64,000 nucleotides of DNA from Lingula anatina (lineage: Eukaryota; Brachiopoda; Lingulata; Lingulida; Lingulidae), in assembly GCF_001039355.2 (NCBI RefSeq), contig NW_019773514.1, positions 1,422,753 through 1,486,752 of the forward strand, read 5' to 3'. Within the stretch, counting starts at the first letter, position 1. Every line of letters starts with the position of its first letter. Positions 38,001 to 50,356 of the stretch are shown piece after piece. The position numbers and the translations under genes were made by a program. A model generated the notes under the pieces. That model had not been told where the DNA came from and did no database searches. It was given only the letters and a program-made list of their open reading frames with translations.

Positions 38001-41000
38001 ATAATAAAAGTAAGCTCATCTAATAATTTATATTATAGAATATATAATAATATTATGCAAAAATGAACCTATTAGTTGGTAACTACATACTAAGAATAAG
38101 ACAGACATGATATTTATTTTCAGTTTTAAATTAAATTCTTGGTCTTTTGTTTCATTTACAGTTTACATTGTAGTAAGTTAACTGAATAGGTGAGTCATAA
38201 ATGTGCAACAAAGTTTTCTCTATTTGATGGTAACCGTAGATTGTGGAAAATCTCACAAATACTGGTATTGTAATGAATTCAAAAGTTTAAATGTGAAATC
38301 CTACTAAATTTCAATGTTTTGTTTCTCCACTAAAGCCTCACAGAAAAGAAATCATGGAAGACATAAAAAAAGAAGATGAAAAAGAGGGAGACAGTAGTAA
38401 TCCACATTTCTTCAGTGCTCCAGCCTTCTTAACAGTATCAGGACAACTCCACCTAGAAGTATTGACGGGGTATGTCTTGAAGTTATGCTGCCACCTTGTG
38501 GCTTGAACATGAATTTATTATATGGTGTTTGTATATTTAATGTGCAAATTAATGTATGTCACAATTCTGGGAATAAATTCATCAATTCAAACTGTTTTCA
38601 ATGTCACTTCAGAAATTGATTTTTCCATTCTAAAAAATCATATCCAACTTTATATACCATTTATAAGAAAGTAAAACAAATAACATACGGTTACTTTTTT
38701 TTAGGTCATAACTAAAGTACTTATTGAATATTACAAAGATAATTTGTTTTTCAGTGCTTTTTCTAAAGTCTATACCTTTGGTCCAACTTTCCGTGCTGAG
38801 AACAGTCGTGACAGGCTTCACCTGGCAGAGTTTTATATGGTGGAAGCTGAGCTTACAGATACACACTCTTTACACGATTTAACAGAGGTACATGTTAGGA
38901 AATACATTTGGAATCTAATTTACACTTTCACTGATTAATCAATAGATTGATCAGATAAATAGTCATTTTGTGTTTAATATATTTTCTTCTTACAAAAAAA
39001 TTTTTTCGGATTTATTTTTGCATTGTGTTGTCATTTTTTTTAAATGCTTTACTTTTCCTCAAATGGTAGTTGTTAAGTGTAAATAATGTTAACTGTCAAA
39101 ATTTTAAAAAGAGCAATCATTTTGTTTGTTACACTGCAATATAACAAAAAGTCTTTTGCTGTGTTTTTCTTTCAGGTCATTGAAAAAACAGTGAAACACA
39201 CAACTGAAGCTCTTTTAACCAATTGCCAGTCAGACATGAAGACATATTTCAAACACGTTGCTCCAAGTGAACACCATGTGAGTAAGATATAATTGTCTTT
39301 TGTTCATCTGCAGTTTTTCAATTTTCTGTAACGTTTATTTAAAAAATGTCTAAAAAGGAGTCAGGGAAGTTTAGTGGAGAAGATGGCAACAGAAGTAGTA
39401 AGATTATCAGTTTCCAACATTGTATTTATTCAAATATAATTGTTATTATATCAACTGTTATGTATAAGTGTGGTTTACTATGAAAATGTACCTTTGCCAG
39501 TATTGTTATATCATTAGGCTGAAGGTCTTCTAGAGAATAAATCATTATGGTGAATTGTGAGGAAGAGGGGGGGGAGGGACAGAATTGCAACTTCAAAAAC
39601 TTTATATTGAGAATAACTTCTTGGAAATAAACTTTTCTGTTATGATAATTTCATTATTAGGTATTGTATTTTTAGACCCATCTGAAAGAAATGCTGTCCA
39701 ATGATTTTAAAAGGTAAGAAAACTCATATTGTTATCAAATAAATGTTTGATTGCTTTTAATCCAGAAATGTTTGCATGGTAGCAAAATACAATGATGATG
39801 AAGTGGAATGTAAAACAAGCTCACCTTAAAATCTCAGAGGTATTTTGAAAAATACTAAAAAAAGTCCTTCTAAGTGTCGTAATGTCTTTCTTTAAGAAGA
39901 AACAAATAAATGAAAAAAAGATTGTTTTGCTGTTTAACCTAACAGTGCAGGAGTCATCATAATTACCAGTTTGAGATTATTATTATTATTTTTTTTTTTT
40001 TTTGCAGCATTACCTATACAGAAGCAATTGAAATATTAATAAAGCACAATGAAGAATTAACTTTCAAACTACAGGTATGTACTAATATGTAATGAATTAT
40101 TTAAAAAAATTATTGTTTTCTTTATTACCACTTTAATACTTACTTTTACTGGCAGATTCAGGAAACCTCGGTTGATATGCATATTTTGCTTCTGATCCCT
40201 GGCACCAAAGGGCTCATTCTCAATATTAATGAAATTATTGTCTACATAGATTGTTCTAACACTGCAGGGATTCTTGCTAAATGCAGTCAGATTAACATGC
40301 CTCCTCCTGATGTAAAGTAGAGTGCACAAAAGCAAATTGGATTATATGAGTATGTTAGAAACTAGAGGAAGCATGTTAATCTGTTAAACTGATTGCATTC
40401 GGCGAGAGTCCCCATGGAGCTGGAGCGATCTTCGTAGAACGACAATTATAGTTTCATTGTGAATTAGTCCTAAGCCTGGATTCCTGCTAACCATATGATG
40501 TTCATGGGCTGCCCCGGTGTACCATGAAAATCTGACTCCCCTAAAATGTGACTCCCCAGTCAGATTTTCATTATGAAAATGTGACTCCCCAGTCAGATTT
40601 TCATAATGAAAATGTGACTCCCCCTATGAAATTTTGACTCCCCCCAAAAAAACATTCATTAATTAATTTTTCATTATGAAAATCTGACTGGGGGAGTCAG
40701 ATTTTCATGGGAGTCAGATTTTCATGTTACCCTGGCTTTGAAACCTAAGGAAATTACTTTCACCTACACTGCATTTTTCTTTGTAGACCGATTTTTTTTT
40801 TTTTGACAAAATGCAATTACTCATTTTTTGACATGGCTGTTAGATTATATTTGGAAGGTGATTTGGTAGACACTATGCAGCTATTATTTTATTTCCCATC
40901 TTTAATTTCAACAGACAATTTTACATTTATTTTTGCATGGAGAGATGTTTGAATAACAAATACAGCAAATGTGCATTAGCGCAGATAAGTAAGTTATTCA

Positions 41001-42162
41001 GAAATATTCAGTATGTGAGGTATGCTTTTTAAAACAAAACACTCGGAATATATGAATAATTTGTTATTATTTTTGATTTACAGTGGGGAGATGATTTGAA
41101 AAAAGAACATGAAAAGTTTCTGGTTTCTCACTTTGGCTCTCTTCCTTTGTTTGTCACAGACTTTCCATTAGAACTTAAACCTTTTTATGCAAGAAGTAAT
41201 GAAGATGGAAAAACTGTAAGTATATCTACTTTCTTTAGCAGACAATTTCGTTATTTAAGTTAATAAAAGAGTGCTGCATGATAGAAAGTTGGGCACTGTT
41301 ATGATTTTGTGTCATTCATGACACAAAAGTGTATATATGGTAGAAGTCAAAGCAGTATATGGAATCCTGTTGCATAACACTGTTAAACTAAGTCTTATTT
41401 CGTTGATGTTTTTGGAAGGTAGACCATGCATTTAGGTTTTATGATGTATAGTTACAGTAACTGTTCTTTTATGTCATTTAAATGAAAATTGTTCCAGAAG
41501 AGCAATGTATAGCTTACACTGTACTGAAAATATGTTTTCTTTTTTTGGTGTGCACTTTTGCATAATTATGATGTTTTAAATGTGTGGTGTACAAAAGTCG
41601 TTCACAAACTATTCTTTCATTCCTGCAGGCAGCAGCAGTGGATTTATTAGTTCCAGATGTTGGAGAGTTATTTGGTGGAACTATAAGAGAAGAAAGATAT
41701 GACATACTGAGAGAAAAAATAAACAAATTAGGCCTAGAGGCAGATCTGATGTGGTAAGTATAAAATTTGGGTTGGTGATTTATATGAACTTTTATTAACA
41801 TCATATACAGACTGATTTGTTGGTGTACAGACCCTCTGTAATTTTTTAGTTTTTCTTTTTCCTGCAGGCACTTACAATTTTATTGACTGTGTCATATAGT
41901 CATTTTTAATAAAAATATTTTAGTAATCCAAAAAATTCAGTAGTTATGTATCAATTTGAAGATGCCCTCTTTGAATAATAACATGGCCCTTATTACATAT
42001 CTTTCCCTTTGTTGTAGGTATTTGGATCTCCGTCGGTTTGGCTCTGCTCCTCATGGAGGGTTTGGTATGGGCTTTGAGCGCTACCTGCAGTATGTATTAG
42101 GACTTCAAAATATCAGAGACACTATTCCTTTCCCTAGAACTGTAAGGTCATGTAGACTCTAA
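35033..42162 (+). CDS. NARS2: NARS2, mitochondrial asparaginyl-tRNA synthetase
   Basis: It charges mitochondrial tRNA-Asn with asparagine. Thirteen exons: 35033-35179, 35965-36074, 36621-36738, 36947-37087, 37647-37727, 38336-38469, 38755-38887, 39176-39277, 39676-39713, 40008-40074, 41084-41215, 41629-41753, 42018-42162. Phases agree throughout and give 490 aa (human 477). The start ([20 protein letters not shown]) is Arg-rich without acids, as in mitochondrial presequences. Exons 2-3 form the OB-fold anticodon-binding domain ([20 protein letters not shown]). The class II catalytic core follows: [20 protein letters not shown] (motif 2), [12 protein letters not shown], and [15 protein letters not shown] (motif 3, with the invariant Arg). 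Exon 3 uses a GTGGGT donor at 36739; the more usual-looking GTAACA two bases later would break the frame. Confidence 0.97.
40266..40414. repeat. Imperfect palindrome in a NARS2 intron
   Basis: The left block around 40271-40304 ('gctaaatgcagtcagattaa' then 'catgcctcc') is roughly inverted around 40367-40412 ('ggaagcatgttaatc', 'gattgcattcggcgagag'), with an 8-bp insertion. The terminal words resemble the MITE family at 18,830 and 44,171. It is probably a degenerate relative. Confidence 0.45.
40523..40726. repeat. Nested inverted-repeat cluster in a NARS2 intron
   Basis: The outer ends are a perfect 18-bp inverted repeat ('catgaaaatctgactccc' at 40523, its complement ending 40726). Between them the same word recurs several times in both orientations ('cagattttcat.atgaaaat.tgactcccc'). 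The block can fold into alternative hairpins. There are no spacers of constant length, so it is not a CRISPR-like array. Confidence 0.9.
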
Positions 42163-42960
42163 AAGTGCACATCTGTCACAGCTGAATTTTTTTTTTGTCT
42201 CCTTCGCCCATCGTTTTTTTTTTTTTTTCATTTTTGACAGGCACCCAAACAAATGTCCACTGACTAACCAACAGTTTCATTTTGAAATGAAATGGAATGA
42301 AATTGTCGTTCTTATTTTTCTCACTTCATTTTTATCAGTTATGACAAAATGCCTGTTATTTTTTGTTAAGAATAGATGCTGAGACGATGTGAATTTTTCT
42401 GCATTCTCAGTATTCTTTCAGTTGTACTTGATAAAAGACCATGACATTGGAAAAAAATGTAATCAATGTATAAAGAATTGTGCAAGCCATTGGATTCTTT
42501 TAACTACCAGTGTTATGGAGAATTGTTACACTGAATTTTTAGTGAAAGACTTAGTGCTATTTTCACATATGCAGATGTATAATATAATGCAAACCTTTTT
42601 CCCTTGCAAAACAAGGAGATAAAAATCTGAGAAATATGCTACAATAGTAAAAAGTAGTTTACTGAAAAAATAATTTTGAACTTACATAAAGTTAAATGTT
42701 TTGATCATTTTAAGAGTCAATGTCTTGTTAGTAGTCCTTATGATTGAGGAAATCGGTATGTTATGAAAATATATTTTTTGTTGACTTGTTGTCAAGCTGG
42801 ATAGGGTAATTGTTTTGTTTATCCTTTTTAATTTATTATCATTCTTACATTTATCAATCAATAATCAACTTAAAATTACTTATTGTAGTTGGTTTTTCTT
42901 GTAACTTCTGGGAAACCTTCAGTGTACAGAGTTTTATAATACCCAATAAATTTGTACAGC
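42163..42960 (+). other. NARS2: NARS2 3' untranslated region (probable)
   Basis: Non-coding DNA follows the stop codon. AATAAA at 42945-42950 is a plausible poly(A) signal, about 780 bp downstream. Confidence 0.45.
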
Positions 42961-43726
42961 AGTACAATATTTAAAATACATGTTGAAGTGTATTTGAAAT
43001 ATTTACTATAATACAATAATTCTTACTATGTCTCTTTGGAGGAAATAACATTATGCCAATGGTCATTGTCAATTCTGAACACTTTGAACACAAGAATTAT
43101 TAAAAAAACAATTATAATAAAATAATAGGTGCCATGTTTTTAAACTTAGGTTAGATGTGAGAGCATATGAATAACAAGAAGTATGTCATATACTTACTAT
43201 TAAGTAATTAAGTGCAAATAAATTACACAACAAATTTATGACTGAATGAAAAAATTGAAGAAGATTCATGAATTTTAGTAATAATGTCGTAACGTGCTAA
43301 ACTATTGCTCCATGTTTGAAGATTCCAAGTTTTTATTAATTAATAAACCAATGACCATTCTACTGTGTAAAAAAGCAAAACTCTGAGTTAGCACAATTTT
43401 CCCTATTTGCTCTATTTTCTGTTAAGCTAGCTAGCCTGAAGTGCACTGTGTATTTGTTCTGCTAAAGCCTTGGGATCTGAATGAACAAGAAGGCATGTAC
43501 TCCAAAAATAATAAGATTCTAATTATTTTTTCAGTTTGAATGTGATACGTATTAAACAAAGCAGTTATAAGTTAGTTAATATATGGAAGAAGCACAGAGA
43601 CACTGTGATTAAAGCAGTGAAGATGCGGCTGGCATAACCTGTCATGACTTGCAGCAAACCCAGTTAAAGGCCCTCAGAGTTAGTAGACAGTCCTGTAGAT
43701 TATGGCAAGTCTTAGAGTAGATGTTC

Positions 43727-43895
43727 AGGGACGGATTAAGGCAGTCTCCTTGGTGTTTTGGAAGACGGTCAGATTTTCAAGTTTACACTGTTGGGCGTAT
43801 AATTTTTTTCTGTCAGAAGACAGTAAAAAAATGGAGGATGGATCAACAAAGATAATTTGGAAGACTCTCAGAAAATATCTTTGGGTCTGCTCTGG
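43727..43895. mobile_element. ~167-bp MITE-like repeat, copy 1
   Basis: Shares 'gaagacggtcagattttcaa', 'ggatggatcaacaaagataa' and 'agaaaatatct' in the same order with 48060-48224 and 56110-56274. It is flanked by short inverted ends of the 'ggatt(t)ag...ct.aatcc' type, clearer in the other copies. No ORF. Confidence 0.7.
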
Positions 43896-44170
43896 ATGTT
43901 GTTTATCTACCATGATATGAAGCAGCCTGCAATGGTGAATATATGCACTGGTATATGACTATAACAATTTCATTTTTTTTTTTGAAAACTAAAAAGGTCA
44001 GTATACAATTTTGTGTATGTCTTACATTTTCTTTATATCTGATACCATAGTCTATCCTTTGGTCTAGAGGGACAATGATATCACTTTTCAAGTGATTATG
44101 TCTCTACCCTTTGCTAAAAAAATGCAATTTCACTGAAGAAGAAAATGGAAGTAACAATATCTTAGGGTGC

Positions 44171-44363
44171 ATTCCCAGAGATTTAGATCGATCCAGAGAT
44201 TTAGATTTAGATCCTGGGGGTTCACGCTAAATTGCAGTGCACACCATAGTTAATTAGCCCCTTACAGCTTTTAGTAGGCGGGACAGACGCTTAAGCCGTC
44301 TAAGCTGACAGTAATCTAGTGAGACTCCCCACAGGGATAATTCAATCTAAAATCTATGGGAAT
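44171..44363. mobile_element. MITE related to the 18,830 element
   Basis: The left end 'attcccagagatttagatc' is inverted at the right end ('aatctatgggaat'). Inner blocks ('gggggttcacgctaaatt' and 'agtctcactagatta' after reversal) follow the same architecture as 18830-19070. No ORF. Confidence 0.6.
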
Positions 44364-44843
44364 GGGGTCCTAAACTCTGTGTTTCATTCATTAAACTGGC
44401 TTACCAGTTTTCAACTTGGTGAGTTTATCCATGTATTATATAATATTAGAATTTGGGACTCAATGGAATGATGATTGGTAAAATGAGACCCCAGGGAAAT
44501 TGGTCAATTGTGTATTTTGGACTTAAAGCCTGTGTATAGTCCCTGTGGAATGCTTAATCTGAAAAGCATAAAATGACTTGTTTCTACAGCTGAAGGTACG
44601 TCTTTAAAGCAATGTTTGTGTACTTGAAGTCTGTCAAGATTGTGTATCTTGAAATAAATGGTGCTTGGCCTGTTCCTCTTGGTCATCACTGTTGGCTGTT
44701 ATCTTCTCATTAGCTGAAGAAGCAAAAAAAATCTATTCACTTGGTCATTGATATTTTATAAGAGCAAGTATAGGAAGTATAGGAAGTTCAAAAGAAGAAA
44801 AGTAAGACCTAAGATGTGCACAAGAACATAATTATATTATTCT

Positions 44844-44849
44844 TTTATT
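44844..44849 (-). terminator. Candidate poly(A) signal of the MFSD6-like gene
   Basis: AATAAA on the minus strand, about 270 bp beyond the stop codon at 45118. Confidence 0.35.
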
Positions 44850-45117
44850 CAGATTGTGCAATCAGGTTCTTTATTCTTAGACATCTTTAGGTCTCAATTT
44901 AATGCTGTAAAATGCCAGGAACAATATAACAATGGGGCACAGGTAAACTATGTGCAAACCAAACATTCATGATTTGATCTCATTAAATGTGACATTGTTC
45001 CAGCTTGTGAAAGTATGCTAATCCTTGTGCCCTCTCCCCCCCCCATCCCCCCCAGCTTGCATTAAGTGTGTTAGACTTAATGTAACCTCCTTTACTTATT
45101 TTTGAGGACATATGCAG

Positions 45118-48100
45118 TCACTTAAATTGAGCAAGCACTGCACTGGGGTTGCAGATTTTCTCACCATTATCCCTTAGCTGCAATTCAGCTGGATCTTTCT
45201 TGCCTGTGTCTTTTTGTGGCTCACTGTGATGCTTCTTATGTAGAACAAAGTGTTCCAATGGCCAAACAATGATGAGCGCAACTAGCGCAGAGATTGCAAA
45301 ACTTCGGAACATGATAACTCCACCATATTTGTTGTAGATCTGTCCAGCTATCAAGGAACCAATGCCATAACCTGAAAGATTTACAATGTATATTTATGCA
45401 ATTTAAACTGTGACACTTAATAATATGCCTCAAACAAAATGTGTAGTGTAGACATCAACTTAGCAAGCTGCAGTAAACTCTGGGGACCCAGGACATTGTA
45501 AATAAATATACAGGTAGTAAGTGAAGAAGAGCAGGACAGCCTTCTCCTCCCCTCCAATAAAATGGAATGTTTTTTCTTTTCACAAAGAGTTCAGCATTAA
45601 AAGAGTTCTGCATCAGCCATTCATTTAACAAGTTCCAAAAATAATTATTATTTTTTATTTCTTGTTTTGATATGATCTCTACTGCGGCCCACATTTTCTA
45701 AAAAGAATGCTTACCCAAACTCCAGTGCAATCCTCCCACCAGACCTTGTAAGGTAGCAGACATTCCTGGAGGTGCAATGATATCTGTATACTCCGTAGCA
45801 GCAGCAAATAACAAACCATAAGTAACAGCATGGGTGGGCTCTATGAGAAACACGTACCATGGATTGGTCAGAAATGAATACGCTCCGAGCCGAATAGCAT
45901 ATACCCCCATGGTGATGAACAGAATTGCCTTATGCCCAATTTTGTTGATAATCCATCCAGAAAAATATAGCATTGGGCTTTCAGCTGCACAGTTGACAAC
46001 CAAGGTCAACCCCATGAGTACCTTGGGGCTACACAGCTCCCCAAGGTACCAAAAGAGAAATGTGTGGAGAGCACCTCCATGCATACCAAAGATGAACATA
46101 ATTATCAGAAAAATACAAATCTCTGCATCTTTGATCAACAGTGATAGATTCTGCATCATCTGAGTACAATGGATGTCCTTCGGGATGTTCATGAAGTAGC
46201 CACTCACTGCAGCAAGCATTGACAGAGACCCAGATAGGATGAAGGCTGCATAGAAGTTGGGCTCTGAAGTTTGCTGAGTAAAGGAGTCCATGAAGAGGCC
46301 AGAAATTACCGCAAACATAGCCCAACCAAGTGTACCAAATACTCTGGTACGGCCCCAACTTGTTCTGTGCTTTTCAGTTAATATGCTTAAAGACATGGCA
46401 TCTGCTAAAGGGAGGCACACTGCCTGAAACATCTGAGAAAGAAGATACAGAAGGAAGAAAAGCCCAAATGTCAAACCCTTGTCATTGACTTTTTGTCTCT
46501 TCTGAGGTGTGCTTTCCTTGCAGGCCAGATCACACTTCAAAGCCAATGGATCCTTTACCTGAACACTGTCAAATTGTGAACTATTCACTTCAAATGAGTC
46601 AATGAGGTACTGTGGGCATTTCATTGCAGGTGTTAAATCAAGTTGAGCTTGAGTGACATTTTCAGCAATCAGTTGTAATGATACATTTTGCATCTGCAAG
46701 CTTTCAAAGTTCTCATAATCTTGGCAATACGCAGTTCTTTGGAAGCAAAGTTTTGCGGCTTCGGTGTTATTATCAGATATTGTACATGTTAACGAACAGT
46801 CGCTTATGAAGTGCAGATAATTGCCGTCCTTATTTGATTGTGGGCACTTATCCTCTTCAGTAGGAGTGTTGAAATCCAATTCATACAATTGGCATTTACT
46901 GACAATAACATTACTATTATTTGCAAATAAATACACCCTGACTGGTTCCTGCCCTGCTGAAACCTGTGGCACCAAAAGACACATCAAGCCAAACACCGCA
47001 CCAACTACTGAGGTCAATATCAGGACAAGTTTGTGTTTGTGGAATTTGTCTGCCAGCATACACCACAATGGTTTGATGAAGAAACTGATGAAAGGCATCG
47101 ATCCATAGACAATGGCAGATTCCGATGCACTAAGACCTATGTGCTGCATGTACAGCGGTAGGTAAGGTACCAATGACGCCATTGCTGAAAAAAATCTGTA
47201 TGGTTATTTTAAATGGGATTTTACTGCAATCAGATGTATCACAGAAATGGTTTTACAAATATCAATTCAAATTCAGATTTATAGAAATAAATATCACAGT
47301 AAAATATAGAGTAGCCTAATTATGCCATTAATAATTACGTCAGTGTGTTCTATTCTTCTTTTTGTTTTAAATGCTGCAGATAAGAGTAATAATTCTACAT
47401 ACAAACCTCCTGTTTTAACGATGATTATTTGCTCTTTTTAAGAATTATCTGAAATGTTTTGACCTAACGAGATAGTGACCCAGTGCAAGCCTTCGGATTC
47501 AAATTTGGCAGAAAAAATAGCCAATGCCATTCTCACAAGTACAATGTATGTGCAGTAGTATCGACCTAGCATGAGTTTGTATTTTTTTTCTTATTTTTCA
47601 GCTGGAGTCTCAAGTCCATGTTTGGTAGACTATGCAACATTATATCTTCAGAGGATAATAAAGATGGTTTATGATAAATAACAGAGAAAAAATTGGTCGA
47701 ATTTATGTGAGATCCTTTTCTCGTTTGAATATGGGAAATGAAAAGCTTTTGAGTCTGATATAAACGGTGATATAAAACATGTTTCAAATCTTATCACGTA
47801 CAACTAAGAAAGCACTCAGGGATTTCAGATTTCTCATTATTACTAATTATTCAGTCATCCACTAATTAATTAGCTAAATATCATTATTTTAAAGTATTCC
47901 CTTTTTTCAGTATTTAATAAGTTAATCACCGCCAAAATCCATAATTTTATTAACCGACAAACAGCAAACAGAGCCGAAAAGTTATAATTACATTCGTGGC
48001 GGAGGCAACAAATGTGACGAATCCAACGAGTACGTTATGTCCATAGAGAAATGACCCTAAGGAGCGGATTTAGGCCGTTTACTGAGTCTTGTGGAAGACG

Positions 48101-48318
48101 GTCAGATTTTCAAGTTTACATTGACGAGTATCTAATTTTCCTGCCGGAAGACGGTCAAAAATGAAGAATGGATCAACAAAGATAATTGGGAAGACTGTCG
48201 GAAAATATCTCTGAATCCGCCTCTGAATGTATGTGTTTAACTTACCAGCCAAGAAAAAGAAGTAATATAACTTGCATGGTAGGAGCGGAGTGTTGATTTT
48301 CACCGGCCTACACTTCAT
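45118..48318 (-). CDS. MFSD6-like major facilitator transporter
   Basis: Three coding exons: 48246-48318, 45715-47184 and 45118-45371, phases 1 and 1, giving 598 aa (human MFSD6 is longer; MFSD6L is of similar length). The first exon (MKCRPVKINTPLLPCKLYYF) joins at FFLA to AMASLVPYLPLYMQHIGL, producing the family's typical first helix; the ATG at 47182 is therefore internal. The protein has about twelve hydrophobic segments, MFS loop LADKFHKHK between helices 2 and 3, and a long Cys-rich extracellular loop (residues about 100-240) as in MFSD6. RTSWGRTRVFGTLGWAMFA and GLVGGLHWSLGYGIGSLIAG are characteristic. Substrate is unknown; the family is described as orphan carriers. The first exon lies inside duplicated DNA. 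Confidence 0.92.
48060..48224. mobile_element. ~167-bp MITE-like repeat, copy 2
   Basis: Starts 'ggagcggatttag' and ends 'ctgaatccgcctc', which are inverted relative to each other. It lies in intron 1 of the MFSD6-like gene, about 21 bp from the exon 1 donor. Homologous to 43727-43895 and duplicated at 56110. Confidence 0.75.
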
Positions 48319-49127
48319 TGTGAATCACTGAAGTAAAAAAAAAAAAAATGACTGAAAAAGGAGATATATATTCTTTACTGGATCAATTTGCAGTGCATGT
48401 CTCACTCTAAACACAATACAAAGGCACAGGTAAAATAAACAGTCTACATATAGCAGAAAATTTAATTATGATAGTGGAGCTATACATGTAGGCACATTTA
48501 GGCATAAGACAAGATGAAACGTAAATGAATAATACATGAAAGTCACTTTCAACCGTCATCTTGTTTACCTTTGTATTGTATGGCTCTCAGTCATAAAGTT
48601 AATGGCAGCAGCTAGCAGTTAACCGCGGCCATATCATCCTTGTCTCCTTGCCTTGTATAGTAAACACATTTATATTCTAAGGTTGACTCCATAGTGTCTG
48701 CTTTAACCAAATATAATGCGCGACCTATTTATTTCCGACAACAATTTTGTACATATTCTCTCAATGAGAACGCAGCCATAGTCTCCAATGTACTAGTATT
48801 AAATGGTGATATAAATAGAAAAGATCTATCACATGACGTGAAATGCATGCTGTGCATATATCGGTCTTCACAATGCACAGCAAAATATTAGAGATGTACA
48901 AAAAAGAATCGTCACGCCATTCGTATTACGTGTAGCACTTACCTGTTTTTTTAGCAATAGTGTGTTAGCCTACATATTTGCCAAAATAACATACCAGTAG
49001 CTGCAGTAGCTGTGGCTAGGTTACCCTATGACCTGATTGGCAACGTGCGTCGTGTTACAACAAAAGAAGGGTGAAAACAGCATATGCGTCGGTTGTATAG
49101 CCCTCTGTTATCACGGGCCTCTAAATA

Positions 49128-49173
49128 CACAGGGGGCTATACTTAACATATACTTAAAGTATAGCCCCCTGTG
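49128..49173. repeat. Perfect 17-bp hairpin, copy A
   Basis: 'cacagggggctatactt' and its exact complement flank a 12-base loop. Conserved in copy B at 57165-57210. The C-rich word also recurs imperfectly just upstream ('tatagccctctg'). It lies about 0.8 kb upstream of MFSD6-like exon 1. No downstream T-run, so not a bacterial-style terminator. Confidence 0.85.
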
Positions 49174-49665
49174 GGAAAACACCCAATCGGCTCGTCTGGC
49201 GTCATGTAACTACACTGCCCCTTCCCTCCTCTTAAACGGTGTCTCTGTAGTACCGGTACATATACTTTCTTCATACTGACTACGCCAGACTAGCTGAGCT
49301 GGTGAAAATGTGCAGAAATAAAGTAATAGCAACAATAAAAAATTACATAGATAAATATCATCAAAATTATATGTATAATATACATCGTCATTACATGTAC
49401 ATATCCAGAATTTCATATACATATGCTAGGTGCGCTCTTAATGTCGGGTCAACTTCTCATAGCACTGATCGTACGCTAGCATCATACTGCAAGTTTGGTA
49501 TATGTCACAGGCCAGGTACCAATCTAGTCCGCTTCCTAACAGGCCCACGTCCCAATTGGGTCTTTGCATTGTTAACAGCATAATAAGTATGCTAATTGGC
49601 CAAGTAATTTACATGTCCAAACCCATTTTCTCCATGACATACTATGGCTTGTGTTATGAAAGTTA

Positions 49666-49877
49666 TACCCCATTTACACTGGACGGCGTCCTTTCTGCGA
49701 CCATGAAATTTGGCATCGCTGTGGTCTTAATAAGGAGGCACGAGCATTAATTTTGTATCAGAATGAATGCTCAATGATCGGCCAGTTGTCGGGACGTAAA
49801 GCATTATAATTTTTTAACTCTCAAATGGGGCCGTACTGCTGGACGCAGAAAGGACGCCGTCCAGTGTAAAGGGGGCT
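49666..49877. mobile_element. 212-bp MITE with TTA duplication, present only in copy A
   Basis: The ends 'tttacactggacggcgtcct' and its complement form ~30-bp TIRs continuing to 'ttctgcg'. TTA at 49663-49665 and 49878-49880 flanks it. Copy B has one uninterrupted TTA at the same site (about 57696-57698). Relatives in opposite orientation lie at about 52197-52415 and 60004-60220. The TTA duplication fits PIF/Harbinger. Confidence 0.9.
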
Positions 49878-49950
49878 TTAGTGTTTGTAAGGAGATCAAA
49901 GTTTTCTGCCCGGAATGCTCACGGCTAGCATTAGACCTGACAATACCAAA

Positions 49951-50044
49951 TTCACCATTTACACTGGACGGCGTCCTTTCTGCGTCCTTTGTGCGACCAT
50001 GAAACTGACCAGGACGGCGTTGGACGCTCAAAGAACGCACGGTG
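49951..50044. mobile_element. Short relative of the 49,666 MITE
   Basis: Begins 'tttacactggacggcgtcct' like the full element, then folds back imperfectly onto 'ggacggcgttggacgctcaa' and 'gcacggtga'. Present in both copies (57770 onward in B, where it is split by a later palindromic insertion). Confidence 0.6.
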
Positions 50045-50356
50045 ATCGCTAACAATACGTTTCTCGGCCTCGGTTACTTGAAGCAAGGTGAGATAAAAAG
50101 GTCACATCGACGGCAACTTATCCACCGTGGCACAGCGTTGCATATGTTTCCTGCAGGCAACACATGGAGGAGCAGATTAAAAAAGGCTGAGGACCAGGGT
50201 GTCATTGAGAAAGTTACAGGCCCAACAGCCTGGGTCTCTCCCATCGTAGCCGATCCCAAACATGGGAAATTGAGAGTTTTTGTAGATACGAGTGGAGTAA
50301 ACAATGCATACCAGTCATGTCTCTTAGAAAAACCAAACTACCAGTCGCTTATTTAG
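50042..50356 (+). pseudogene. Ty3/Gypsy-type reverse transcriptase fragment, copy A
   Basis: A 104-codon open stretch carries the N-terminal part of a Ty3/Gypsy RT: RSRLKKAEDQGVIEKVTGPT, AWVSPIVADPK and LRVFVDTSGVNNAY, corresponding to the usual 'L..L...GVI......WVSP.V.V.K.....R.C.D...LN' pattern. The fragment stops before the catalytic YxDD motif, and neither LTRs, gag nor integrase are seen nearby. Whether its ATG is used is unknown; it is most likely a fossil piece. Confidence 0.75.

Larger units (their letters stand above)
42961..44843. other. Intergenic between convergent NARS2 and the transporter
   Basis: No gene is recognised. It contains two MITE-like elements (43727-43895 and 44171-44363, separate entries). 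Confidence 0.5.

Noticed and set aside
40523-40726. CRISPR-like array
   Set aside because: Repeats occur in both orientations with irregular spacing, in an animal intron; an inverted-repeat cluster explains it.
45455-45694. 79-aa minus-strand ORF between transporter exons
   Set aside because: Lies in the last intron of the MFSD6-like gene; no domain, and splice sites on either side join without it.
47180-47182. ATG 47182 as start of the transporter
   Set aside because: It lies mid-way in the first membrane helix; exon 48246-48318 supplies the missing N-terminus in the right phase.
50042-50356. A complete retrotransposon
   Set aside because: Only a ~100-codon RT fragment is present; no LTR, gag, protease, RNase H or integrase was recognised around either copy.
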